From positions 1 to 37,597 of the forward strand of contig JAOAKQ010000008.1 of assembly GCA_026419835.1 (NCBI GenBank): a stretch of DNA of 37,597 nucleotides, given 5' to 3'. The DNA is from Sulfolobales archaeon (lineage in GTDB: Archaea > Thermoproteota > Thermoprotei_A > Sulfolobales > NBVN01). The notes under the pieces were generated by a model. It saw nothing but the letters and a program-made list of their open reading frames with translations, searched no databases and had not been told where the DNA came from. Position numbers and translations under genes: made by a program. Positions 17,949 through 24,989 of this stretch are shown one piece after another. The stretch's first letter is position 1; each line of letters starts with the position of its first letter.

Positions 17949-18628
17949 TCTCTCACCTTCTTCTCAAATTCTTCAGCAATGGCTCTAGCCGCTCTAATAG
18001 GATTCGGGGATCTAACTACAGACCTACCGACTATTTCGTAGTTAGCACCACTACAAAGTGCCGCACCGTACTCAGCCCCCTGGACTCCCACACCTGGAGC
18101 TAGGATCTTCACCGAGGAACCCAGCGTATCTCTAGCTTTTCTCACTAGGTTGAGTCTTGTTGCTGGAGCTACAACACCCCATACCCTAAGCTCTCCAGCT
18201 ACTTCAAGAAACTTACTGAAGTAGCTATCGTAGAACTCCCTAGAGCCTTCGTGACTCATGGAGACCACTAGAGCTACGCTAACACCCAGCTCGCGAGCTC
18301 TACCAACTAGGACGTCCAAACCACCTCTAACACCAATAAACGAGTGCGCTATAGCTACCTCATAGCCCAGCTTCTTGATTAACTCGAGGGAGCTACCCAT
18401 AACATCACCAATATCAGCTAACTTGAAGTCAGCAATCCTCAGAATACCAAGCTCCCCAGCAATACCGGCAATATCGCGCAGAAACTCCGGACCCTCACTC
18501 AGAAGTAGCGGTAAACCTACCTTAACACCACTAAACGAAGACAGCAGCTCCCTCAAACAACCCAGCTCTCTACATCCGGTAGGTAGACTATCTAAAGCGA
18601 GTACTAGACCCGTATGCCCAACCCACAA
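17927..18628 (-). CDS. pyrF: Orotidine 5'-phosphate decarboxylase
   Basis: PyrF decarboxylates OMP to UMP, the last step of the de novo pathway. The catalytic DxKxxD motif is in ADFKLADIGD, with LVLALDSLP at the N-terminus and APGVGVQGAEYG and IVGRSVVRSPNP for phosphate binding. It is 233 aa from a TTG start, and it leads pyrF-pyrE-pyrK-pyrD. A TATA-like CTTATAAG lies at 18640-18647 on the minus strand, only about 16 nt before the start codon, which is closer than usual. It is back to back with the structured-RNA element on the other strand. Confidence 0.94.
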   Translation of the reverse strand: MWVGHTGLVLALDSLPTGCRELGCLRELLSSFSGVKVGLPLLLSEGPEFLRDIAGIAGELGILRIADFKLADIGDVMGSSLELIKKLGYEVAIAHSFIGVRGGLDVLVGRARELGVSVALVVSMSHEGSREFYDSYFSKFLEVAGELRVWGVVAPATRLNLVRKARDTLGSSVKILAPGVGVQGAEYGAALCSGANYEIVGRSVVRSPNPIRAARAIAEEFEKKVRECLTNYV

Positions 18629-18656
18629 ATACAGCCAGACTTATAAGCATTCAACA

Positions 18657-18677
18657 ACCGAAAAGCATATAAACCCC
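18657..18677 (+). promoter_or_regulatory. Strictly conserved TATA-containing box of RNA element copy 1
   Basis: The 21 bp here are identical to 37457-37477 at the other copy. They contain GCATATAAACCCC, a good TATA box, preceded by a purine-rich CGAAAA that could be the TFB-recognition element. A start about 26 nt downstream would be near 18695. Because the closing stem of the RNA begins slightly before that, the box may instead be partly transcribed. Confidence 0.55.
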
Positions 18678-18685
18678 GACAAGCT

Positions 18686-18830
18686 ACCCATCGAAAAACC
18701 TCCCTACTAATTCCCATGGTAACCGTGAGATGAGGATTCTCGGTTAATAAGCTCTACCTACTTGGACCCAAGGCGGCTGTCTGATGGTAGCTGCAGCCCT
18801 CCGGGGGCTTTTCCCAAGACCGCCGTGGGA
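18686..18830 (+). ncRNA. Candidate structured noncoding RNA, copy 1
   Basis: This region is homologous to 37486-37597, with one single-base indel and many substitutions that keep pairing. Proposed stems: P1 CCATCG (18688-18693) with TGATGG (18782-18787); P2 TCCCATGG (18712-18719) with CCGTGAGA (18723-18730), including one C-A mismatch; P3 GGTT (18742-18745) with AGCT (18750-18753) around an AATA loop; P4 CTTG/CAAG near 18761-18772. A further stem, CCCAAGGCGG (18767-18776) with CCGCCGTGGG (18820-18829), has one mismatch and competes with P4 and P1, so it may be an alternative fold. I do not recognise the family; it is not SRP RNA, RNase P RNA, a tRNA or a C/D sRNA. The end is uncertain. Confidence 0.5.
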
Positions 18831-18932
18831 ATTCTACGTAGATAGCTACCGAGACAAGCTAGTCGAACCAGTTTAAACGGAAGTGCTTCCAAGATAGAAA
18901 CTTGTAAACCTATAGACAGTAGAAACACAGAA

Positions 18933-19063
18933 GAACCTGAGCGATAGAGAAGAAGAGCAGAGCGCAGAATCTGAGCGATAGAATTGAAAGGATGTGACAA
19001 CATATCTACCAACACCTAGCTTCAACTTATGGACTCCGCGAATCTGAGCGATAGAATTGGAGG
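18933..19063 (+). repeat. CRISPR-like repeats, three degenerate units
   Basis: CTGAGCGATAGA occurs at 18937-18948, 18971-18982 and 19044-19055. The best unit (18967-18990) is 24 nt, begins GAATCTGAGCG and ends GATAGAATTGAAAG, an ending like many crenarchaeal CRISPR repeats. The third (19040-19063) matches it for 20 nt and then diverges (ATTGGAGG instead of ATTGAAAG). The first matches only in its core. The gap between units 2 and 3 is 49 nt, which is spacer-sized, but between units 1 and 2 it is only 10 nt. This fits a decayed or minimal array; no cas genes are in the window. Confidence 0.4.
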
Positions 19064-19088
19064 AAGGAGGTGCGAACTTGTGGAAAGG

Positions 19089-19096
19089 TTTTAAAG
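19089..19096 (+). promoter_or_regulatory. TATA box of tRNA-Thr
   Basis: TTTTAAAG is centred 27-28 nt upstream of the first base of the tRNA, so the transcript would start at or next to the mature 5' end. Confidence 0.5.
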
Positions 19097-19119
19097 TTGG
19101 TGTGTGCTGTATTCTCTGG

Positions 19120-19195
<76 letters not shown>

Positions 19196-19250
19196 TGTCT
19201 TTCTCGGGGGTTCTTTACTGTTTTTAAATATCTAGCTGCTAGTTAGTGTC

Positions 19251-20885
19251 TTGATGTATTCGCTTGAGGTAGTTTCGGTTGTTTTCGTTGTTTTTCTTAA
19301 TTTACTTATTGGCTACTTTCTGGACGTCTACGGGTTTGCTTTCTTCTTCCACCTAGCTGTGCTTCCATTAATGTCCTCTCTGTGTGGTTTCCTGGTTTCT
19401 AGGTCTAGGTCTCTACTAGCTGTCTTTGCCGAGTTTCTCTACCTAGCTGTATCTATCTACGTGAAGTCCCGCGTGGAGCTGGCTATACCGCTACTCATTC
19501 CCTACGTACTTAGTGCTGGTAGTGGGCTAGCTAGAAGAAGGGAGTTCGTTGAGCTAGGTCTTAGAGAACCCGCCAACTACCGAGCGGTGGTGGTTTCAGT
19601 AGGTTTCTCACTAGTAGGTATTGGTGTGCTGGAACTCCTGGGTGTACCTCTAAGTACACCTCTAGGTCTCCTCCTAGAGGGAGATACTTCACCGAGAGTT
19701 GTTCTTTCGACAGTAGCTACGTACTTAGCTCAAGCCTACCTAGCATCGACTGCCGCGAATTCGGATGTAGTCGCACTAGCGCTAGCCTCGTCAATACCTC
19801 CGTACACGCTCCCAGCGCTTACACTTCTACAGAAACCGGTGGATGCGTACGTAGAGAAGAGGTATCTGAAGCTAGGTAGAGTTGTTGAAGTAATTAGAGG
19901 ACCTAGAATCGGGGAACTGCTAGTACCCTTCGAGAAGGGAGCTAGTAGGAACGTAGTGATAGTTGGAGCTACCGGTACCGGGAAGTCGACTCTAGCTAAG
20001 CAACTGATCAACCAGGTCGAACAACTAAGAATACCTACAGTAGTTTTCGACCCCCACGGAGAGTACTGCCGCGACTGCGCTAACTGCGAGTGCGTTAAAG
20101 CCTCCGAGCTCTCAATAAACATACCTCAAATCCGCGGTGAAGACGTGGAGAGTAGAGCTGAGTTCATAGCTGAAGCGATCTCCGAGATCTACTCACTAGG
20201 AAGTCTTCAGAGAATAGCTCTTGCTAAAACTCTAGTGCAAGTCCTCAGAGAGAGGAGTAGCGCGAGCTTCAGCGACATACTCGACTACCTCTTGAGGATT
20301 TCTAGAGGAGAGCTGGAGGTAGGGGTTTCTCCTCTTGTAGCGCGCTCTCTAGTACCGTACGTAGAGAACTTGAGGAACACCTTTAGAGAGAGCGGTAGGG
20401 GGGTCTTGGACTACCTGAACTTAGTAACAGTAGTAGACTACTCAGAGCTGAGTAGAAGTGTGGCCACAGTGGTCGCTGAACTAGTTCTAGACGAGCTGTA
20501 CCACACCTTCAGAGATGCTGGAAGAGAGATGGTTCTAGTTGTAGATGAAGCTCAGATATTCCTAAAGAAGAGCAGGGCTCTAGCTAGACTATTTAGAGAA
20601 GGAAGGAAGTACGGTATTTCATCAATACTCGTAACGCAGAACTTGAGCAGCGTACCCAGAGAAGTACTGCTGAACTCAGCTGTACTCGTATTTTTCTCCA
20701 ACCCGGAGATATCGGAAGCTAGGTACATAGCGAAACTCCTATCTCCAGACAACTACGCACTATACGAGAAGGTACTAGGTAAACTTACCTCACTACCCAG
20801 ATTCCACGCACTAGTCTCCGTAGTGAGCTCGGGCTCGTACGTAGTTAGAACGTGGGACCCGTACTCAGAGAAGTGGAAATTCTGA
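19251..20885 (+). CDS. Membrane-anchored HerA/VirB4-type ATPase (CedB-like)
   Basis: The first 180 or so residues contain several hydrophobic segments that should span the membrane. A HerA/FtsK/VirB4-type P-loop ATPase follows, with Walker A GATGTGKST (239-247), FDPHGEY just after it, and Walker B MVLVVDEAQIF (from 427), then ILVTQNLSSVPREVLLNS. The same plan (N-terminal membrane domain plus HerA/VirB4 ATPase) is found in CedB, the ATPase of the crenarchaeal DNA-import system; CedA-type membrane proteins are not in this window, so the assignment is tentative. The tandem TTG-ATG start lies at the transcription start predicted from TTTTTAAATA (19220-19229), so the mRNA is leaderless. TTG 19251 is listed and ATG 19254 is equally likely. 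Confidence 0.75.
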   Translation: MMYSLEVVSVVFVVFLNLLIGYFLDVYGFAFFFHLAVLPLMSSLCGFLVSRSRSLLAVFAEFLYLAVSIYVKSRVELAIPLLIPYVLSAGSGLARRREFVELGLREPANYRAVVVSVGFSLVGIGVLELLGVPLSTPLGLLLEGDTSPRVVLSTVATYLAQAYLASTAANSDVVALALASSIPPYTLPALTLLQKPVDAYVEKRYLKLGRVVEVIRGPRIGELLVPFEKGASRNVVIVGATGTGKSTLAKQLINQVEQLRIPTVVFDPHGEYCRDCANCECVKASELSINIPQIRGEDVESRAEFIAEAISEIYSLGSLQRIALAKTLVQVLRERSSASFSDILDYLLRISRGELEVGVSPLVARSLVPYVENLRNTFRESGRGVLDYLNLVTVVDYSELSRSVATVVAELVLDELYHTFRDAGREMVLVVDEAQIFLKKSRALARLFREGRKYGISSILVTQNLSSVPREVLLNSAVLVFFSNPEISEARYIAKLLSPDNYALYEKVLGKLTSLPRFHALVSVVSSGSYVVRTWDPYSEKWKF

Positions 20886-20964
20886 GCCGACCTCCAGCTC
20901 GAAGAGAGCTCGGAGGCCTCCTCAAGCTTTTAAAGTTCCGTACTATCAGTGTGTGGTGCGTCTC

Positions 20965-21252
20965 TTGCCAAAGAAGCGCGAGAGTAGAGGTAGGAGAAAG
21001 GGGAGTAAGGGTTCCGTCGAGACCGTTCAGTGCGATCAGTGCGGTAGGCTAATACCGGAGGATAAGGCGATCTGCATTACTAAATGGTACTCACCGGTAG
21101 ATCCTCAGTTAGCCGCTGAGCTAGAGAAGAAGGGGTCTATCATAGCTAAGTACCCCGTAACTAGGTGCTACTGCGTTAGCTGCGCGGTGTTCTTGGGAGT
21201 AATTAAAGTGAGACCTGAAGACGAGAGGAAGAAGAAGGAGATCCTCAAGTAG
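20965..21252 (+). CDS. rps26e: Small ribosomal subunit protein S26e
   Basis: The protein matches the archaeal/eukaryotic S26e family: a basic N-terminus MPKKRESRGRRKG, then a zinc-type CDQCGRLIPEDKAICITKW, then RCYCVSCAVFLGVIKVRP. The frame is open from GTG 20953, but TTG 20965 gives exactly the family's N-terminus (MPKKR). It lies about 8 nt from the start predicted by CTTTTAAAG (20926-20934), so it is preferred. The protein has 95 aa and sits near the mRNA exit channel of the 30S subunit. Confidence 0.94.
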   Translation: MPKKRESRGRRKGSKGSVETVQCDQCGRLIPEDKAICITKWYSPVDPQLAAELEKKGSIIAKYPVTRCYCVSCAVFLGVIKVRPEDERKKKEILK

Positions 21253-21267
21253 AATCGTCGGTAGCTG

Positions 21268-21323
21268 GAGCGTGATGACAGCTGGTATTTCTGATGTGTG
21301 ATGTGTGATACCAGATCTGACTC
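21268..21323 (+). ncRNA. C/D box sRNA (2'-O-methylation guide)
   Basis: All four boxes are present with archaeal spacing: C GTGATGA (21272-21278), D' CTGA (21291-21294), C' GTGATGT (21298-21304) and D CTGA (21317-21320), flanked by GAG/CTC for a short terminal stem. The guides are 12 nt each: CAGCTGGTATTT before D' and GTGATACCAGAT before D. It lies 15 nt after the rps26e stop and may be co-transcribed. The two guides contain CTGGTAT and ATACCAG, which are complementary. I could not assign the targets. Confidence 0.75.
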
Positions 21324-21399
21324 AGTAGCTACTAGTTAGCCATTTTGAACTAGTTGAGATAACATATTTCCGTTTCTCAGATATGCTTGGGCTAGCTAG

Positions 21400-22182
21400 G
21401 TGAGCTCTAGCATAATTAATGAAGGAGATTACGTACTAATCTACGTAGATAGCAAGAGGAGCAAAGTTGTGAAAGTGTCTAGAGGAGCTAAATTCGAGAG
21501 CGATAAGGGAACCCTCGACCTAGGCAACGTTATTGGACTCCGCTACGGGTCTCAAGTACATCTAAGCACCGGCGCTCGAGCGTACTTACTAAAGCCTCTA
21601 CACATAGACCTAGTATCTAGATTTAGGAGAGTCACTCAGGTCGTATACCCCAAGGACTCCGGCTTCATGATAGTTCTCTCGGGTATAGGTCCCGGTAGCT
21701 ACGTACTTGAAGTAGGTGTTGGAACGGGCTACTTCACATCCTTCATAGCTAACGCAGTAAGACCCAGCGGCCTGGTGGTTGGTTACGAAGTAAGACCTGA
21801 GTACGCTGAGGTTGCTGTGAGAAATCTAGCTAAGCTAGGACTAGATAGAAACGTAGTTATTAAAGTAGCTGACGCTCGGCAGGGGGTGGAGAAGCTCGGT
21901 GATAGACTCTTCGACGCTGTCTTCATAGACATGCCGGACCCGTGGAACGTCTATCTAAAGCTTAGAGATGCTGTCCACCCATCCGCTCCAGTAGTAACCT
22001 TCCTACCGACCGTGAACCAGGTAGTCAAGGCACTAGACTTCCTAGAAGCAACTGGTTGCGGTGTCGATGCCAGAGTCTACGAAATACTTCTGAGGGAGTT
22101 CGAGCCCAGCGCTCAAGCACTGAGACCTAGAACTCTGTACACGGCTCACACAGGCTACATAGTCTTCTTCAGACTGATCTAG
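21400..22182 (+). CDS. trmI: tRNA (adenine-N1) methyltransferase TrmI (A57/A58)
   Basis: TrmI methylates adenines 57 and 58 in the T loop, which helps tRNA stability at high temperature. An N-terminal beta domain (INEGDYVLIYVD...) precedes a Rossmann SAM-binding domain with VLEVGVGTGYFTSFIA, GYEVRPEYAEVAVRNL and the DMPDPW catalytic motif. Length (260 aa) is typical. GTG 21400 is preceded by AGGTGAG-like sequence that overlaps it. Confidence 0.92.
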   Translation: MSSSIINEGDYVLIYVDSKRSKVVKVSRGAKFESDKGTLDLGNVIGLRYGSQVHLSTGARAYLLKPLHIDLVSRFRRVTQVVYPKDSGFMIVLSGIGPGSYVLEVGVGTGYFTSFIANAVRPSGLVVGYEVRPEYAEVAVRNLAKLGLDRNVVIKVADARQGVEKLGDRLFDAVFIDMPDPWNVYLKLRDAVHPSAPVVTFLPTVNQVVKALDFLEATGCGVDARVYEILLREFEPSAQALRPRTLYTAHTGYIVFFRLI

Positions 22183-22223
22183 CGCCCCCACAGATATTGC
22201 CAGATCTTGAGGACGGGCCCCGC

Positions 22224-22754
22224 CTAAGCCATACCTCTAGATTCGAGGAACTCCCTCTGGATCTTCAAGACATCCTCTACGCTGCGCGCTCTTCTGTAGG
22301 ACTCGAGAAGCTCCCTATTGAGCTCCAGGAAGGTTCTACCCCACTTAAACTGCGAGAGTACTCTAGCGGCTTCCTCCGCTAGTCCGGATATGTAGAGAGC
22401 TGCCGCAATTGCTTCCGCTGAGCTAAGTAGTGATACAGCTCCGTAGTTCACGGGATTACCAGCTACGAGTGCCGGGAGCACTCTCTTAGGTCCTCTCCAC
22501 GATCTACTAATCGCCTCTATAACATCCAGGTCGCTTCTCCACGAAGAATCCACTACAGCAATACCGCACTTCTCAACGAGTACTCTATCTTCGGGCGAGA
22601 AAACCCTATCCGAGAATACCGTTAGGAGAACGCAGCACCTCGGTAGATCGCTGAGTCGAGCTCTCGCGGCAAGTCCTTTTCTAACTAGCTTAAGAGCTGT
22701 AGACCTCCTCGGGTCGTCAGAACCGTACCTTAAGACGTACACAGATACGCGCAT
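22224..22754 (-). CDS. tsr3: Tsr3-type rRNA aminocarboxypropyltransferase (DUF367)
   Basis: Tsr3 transfers the aminocarboxypropyl group of SAM to a pseudouridine of small-subunit rRNA. Family motifs: DDPRRSTALKLVRKGLA, FSDRVFSPEDRVLVEKCGIAVVDSSW, LPALVAGNPVNYGAVSLLSSAEAIAAALYI and FKWGRTFLELNRELLESY. The usual DPKKC at the N-terminus is DPRRS here, so the common cysteine is a serine. The gene is convergent with trmI and has 176 aa. Confidence 0.9.
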   Translation of the reverse strand: MRVSVYVLRYGSDDPRRSTALKLVRKGLAARARLSDLPRCCVLLTVFSDRVFSPEDRVLVEKCGIAVVDSSWRSDLDVIEAISRSWRGPKRVLPALVAGNPVNYGAVSLLSSAEAIAAALYISGLAEEAARVLSQFKWGRTFLELNRELLESYRRARSVEDVLKIQREFLESRGMA

Positions 22755-22885
22755 ACCTACAGACCCTACCTACACCCAGAGAACTCTAGTAAGCTAGGAT
22801 AAGCGCGTACCGGTAGTATATGGAGTGCGCCGCAGGAGCAGATTTAAACTCTTAAGCTGAATCCCTATGGATAGGGGGCACATGA

Positions 22886-23191
22886 GTGAGCGAAGAAAAG
22901 GAGGAAGTAGAGGAAGTTAGCAAAGAAGAAGTATCGGAAGCACTAGAAGAAGCACCGGTCGGTTTCGTTGTCGATGTTAACGGACTTGAATTTATGATTA
23001 AAGTTAGTGACCTACTCTACGAAGCCGCTCACTCGGGCAACCCTAGTAGGTATATTGAAGAGATCGAGAAGCTCAGTACGTCTACGACCGCCGCAAAGGA
23101 AAAGAAGGGAAAGGAGGGAAAGGAGATTGTGAAAGCACCTAAAAAGAAGAAACCCAAGCCAGCGGTAAGAAAGAGAAAGAAGTCGAAGTAG
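22886..23191 (+). CDS. Small acidic/basic protein, possibly Rpo13-like
   Basis: I do not recognise this 101-aa protein by sequence alone. Its first 24 residues are glutamate-rich (SEEKEEVEEVSKEEV...). A short non-repetitive core follows (about 26-63: VGFVVDVNGLEFMIKVSD, LLYEAAHSGNPSRYIEEIEKL), then a lysine-rich tail. Acidic head, small helical core and basic tail in about 100 aa is the plan of Rpo13, the crenarchaea-specific RNA polymerase subunit, but similarity of the core is weak by eye. An in-frame TGA directly before GTG 22886 fixes the N-terminal limit. A GATTTAAACT box near 22841-22850 is a plausible promoter. Confidence 0.7.
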   Translation: MSEEKEEVEEVSKEEVSEALEEAPVGFVVDVNGLEFMIKVSDLLYEAAHSGNPSRYIEEIEKLSTSTTAAKEKKGKEGKEIVKAPKKKKPKPAVRKRKKSK

Positions 23192-23309
23192 GGCTAAACC
23201 ACGCTTTCAGTGCGAGATATCCAAGAATAGATGAAACTGCTGTAGCTGGGGCACTACCCCGCTTAGAGAACAACCTAGAGTGGTGCTGGTATCTCCCCAC
23301 GTACTCAAG

Positions 23310-23975
23310 CTAGGTGATTGGAGGTACCTTCTCCAGCTTATACCAAGTTATCTCATCTCTTTTAAGTAGCCGTTCTAGGTGGTCCAGATCTACCTCTCCT
23401 TCTAGAAGCACGTAGTAGAATCCGTCTACTACGGAGCTCTCGGTGATCTTAATTACTCTGTACTTCTCGGATATTTCTCTAATAACGTCGGATGCTACGT
23501 TCTTGAAGTACGATGTGAAGTATATAGCTAGCTTCGAAGTCTCCTTCGACACCGTGTAAACCCACTTCACTACTTCTCTCAAGGCTTTAAATTCGCTTTG
23601 AAATACCTCCTCTAAGTCCTCACCGGGGTCTTCTAGTAGGTTTCTTCTATTCTCGTATACCCACGGACATAGTAGCGAGGTCGAGAGCTCCAGGGATGCT
23701 AAGTCTACGAGTAGTGGAAACATTGAGCATGATAGGGGTTTCTCTCTGTGAATACGGCACGCTCTACTAGCTACATCGTAAAAAGGACAGAAGCCGCTGA
23801 TCGCAAAGCGGTAGAATCCCTGCCCAAGGTTCTTGAAGTTCAGGCCTATCTTTAGAAGCTCTCCCAGCTTACCTAGGTAGAGAACTTCGTGCCAGAGCAG
23901 GATAGGGCTTTCTCTTTCTTCTGTGAAGAAGCAGCAGTGTACACACCTATAGCAGGTGAACCTGGTCATCGGCAC
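23310..23975 (-). CDS. YkgJ-like cysteine-cluster (zinc/iron-chelating) protein
   Basis: The N-terminal CYRCVHCC, the later FCPFYDVASRACRIHREKPLSCSMFP and a final LLCPWVYEN give the cysteine pattern of the YkgJ/UPF0153 family, thought to bind zinc or an iron-sulfur cluster. The remaining 110 residues are helical and not recognised. The biochemical role of the family is not settled. The start overlaps ribK by 10 nt (GTG 23975, or ATG 23969), making it the last gene of the psmB-nfi-ribK group. Confidence 0.82.
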   Translation of the reverse strand: MPMTRFTCYRCVHCCFFTEERESPILLWHEVLYLGKLGELLKIGLNFKNLGQGFYRFAISGFCPFYDVASRACRIHREKPLSCSMFPLLVDLASLELSTSLLCPWVYENRRNLLEDPGEDLEEVFQSEFKALREVVKWVYTVSKETSKLAIYFTSYFKNVASDVIREISEKYRVIKITESSVVDGFYYVLLEGEVDLDHLERLLKRDEITWYKLEKVPPIT

Positions 23976-24364
23976 ATCAACTCCACGTACACTCTATCAC
24001 CGTCCTTAAGTCCGAGGACTTCCCTCAGGTACTTGGAGGACACTATCTCTAGAACTCTGGAATCGTGCTTCGAGAGACTGGGTCTCAGTACGAGAACTCT
24101 AATTGAGTTATGGGGGTCGCTACCTACTCTACCAAACCAGTACTTGAATCCTCCTAGAACGCTTCCGCTGGATACAACACTCTTTACGTAGTGAGGTCTA
24201 CAGCAGGACTCAACCTCATCTACCGGTAGATTTACCTCAATATTTAGAGTACCTAGGTAGGGTTCCTCACCAAGTATTTCAGTTAGCACTACGTAGTATA
24301 CGTGCTTACCGACGAAAACTCTCCCAACACCTAAGCCACTCGTAACCCTACCTTCTAGTAGCAG
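23966..24364 (-). CDS. ribK: CTP-dependent riboflavin kinase, apparent CTG start
   Basis: RibK (DUF120) makes FMN from riboflavin using CTP. The core motif EEPYLGTLNIEVNLP and the C-terminal VLEIVSSKYLREVLGLKDGDRVYV are typical. The first canonical start, GTG 24289, would yield 107 aa and lack the family's opening glycine-rich strand. Reading upstream in frame gives LLLEGRVTSGLGVGR, exactly the expected start, back to an in-frame TGA at 24373. No ATG, GTG or TTG lies between, but CTG 24364 sits 6 nt after a perfect GAGGTGA (24371-24377). The resulting 132 aa is the usual size. The gene overlaps nfi by 17 nt and the YkgJ-like gene by 10 nt. Confidence 0.9.
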   Translation of the reverse strand: MLLEGRVTSGLGVGRVFVGKHVYYVVLTEILGEEPYLGTLNIEVNLPVDEVESCCRPHYVKSVVSSGSVLGGFKYWFGRVGSDPHNSIRVLVLRPSLSKHDSRVLEIVSSKYLREVLGLKDGDRVYVELMCR

Positions 24365-24989
24365 ACCCTCTCACCTCTCTAGATAGCCTATCTGCGAAGT
24401 ACGTAGGTTCCGGTAGTTCGTGCCGTTTAAAAAGCGTCTTGGAGAGTTCGCGGAGGTTGTTTAGGTCGACCCTATGCCCTATACTGAAGTAGAGCTCCCT
24501 CCTACCTCTACTAACGACTAAACCACCGACTAGGTCGTCAATCACGATGACTTTCTCGCCGCTCACTACGCTCACTCTTCCGTAGAGTAAGCTCTTAGCT
24601 ACACCTATCGAAGGCTTATCGAGAACTACGCCGATATGAGAAGCTATTCCAAATCTTCTCGGATGTGTTACTCCGTGACCGTCTACAACCAGTAGGTCGG
24701 GCTCGGTACTCAGGGACTCGCACGCTTTGAATAGCAGCGGTGCTTCTCTAAATGCTAGAAGACCCGGTACGTACGGTACGCTCACAGCTCCCTCAACAAC
24801 TACGTACTCCACTAACTCCAGCTGCGGATAGTTTGCTAGTGCCGCTACCGCTATTCCCCAACTGCCCGAGTAGCTCACGTCGAGACCGGCTACGTACCTA
24901 ACTCTAGATAAATCCATTCCCGAAGTAACAACTAGCCTGGAGAGTCTGGTCTGAAGATTCTTCGCGGTTTCTACATCGAATTCCATCAA
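24348..24989 (-). CDS. nfi: Endonuclease V (deoxyinosine repair)
   Basis: EndoV nicks DNA (or RNA) near deaminated adenine. The family motifs are all present: AGLDVSYSG with the catalytic Asp, VPGLLAFREAP, LLVVDGHGVTHPRRFGIASHIGVVLDKPSIGVAKS, and a C-terminal YFSIGHRVDL. At 213 aa the length is normal. TTG 24989 directly follows the psmB stop; ATG 24986 is the next codon and an equally good start. Deamination is frequent at high temperature, so the enzyme fits the lifestyle. Confidence 0.93.
   Translation of the reverse strand: MMEFDVETAKNLQTRLSRLVVTSGMDLSRVRYVAGLDVSYSGSWGIAVAALANYPQLELVEYVVVEGAVSVPYVPGLLAFREAPLLFKACESLSTEPDLLVVDGHGVTHPRRFGIASHIGVVLDKPSIGVAKSLLYGRVSVVSGEKVIVIDDLVGGLVVSRGRRELYFSIGHRVDLNNLRELSKTLFKRHELPEPTYFADRLSREVRGSATRR
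24371..24377 (-). promoter_or_regulatory. Shine-Dalgarno GAGGTGA positioned for a CTG start of ribK
   Basis: GAGGTGA on the minus strand is followed by a 6-nt spacer (GAGGGT) and CTG. The motif lies inside the end of nfi. It fixes the start in the absence of any canonical initiation codon before the conserved N-terminal motif. Confidence 0.65.

Noticed and set aside
18758-19015. 85-aa minus-strand frame between pyrF and tRNA-Thr
   Set aside because: It runs antisense through the structured RNA element and the CRISPR-like repeats and has no recognisable domain.
18971-19055. CTGAGCGATAGA repeats read as C/D sRNA boxes
   Set aside because: CTGA is present but GCGATAGA does not match box C or C', and the spacing is wrong for guides; CRISPR-like repeats fit better.
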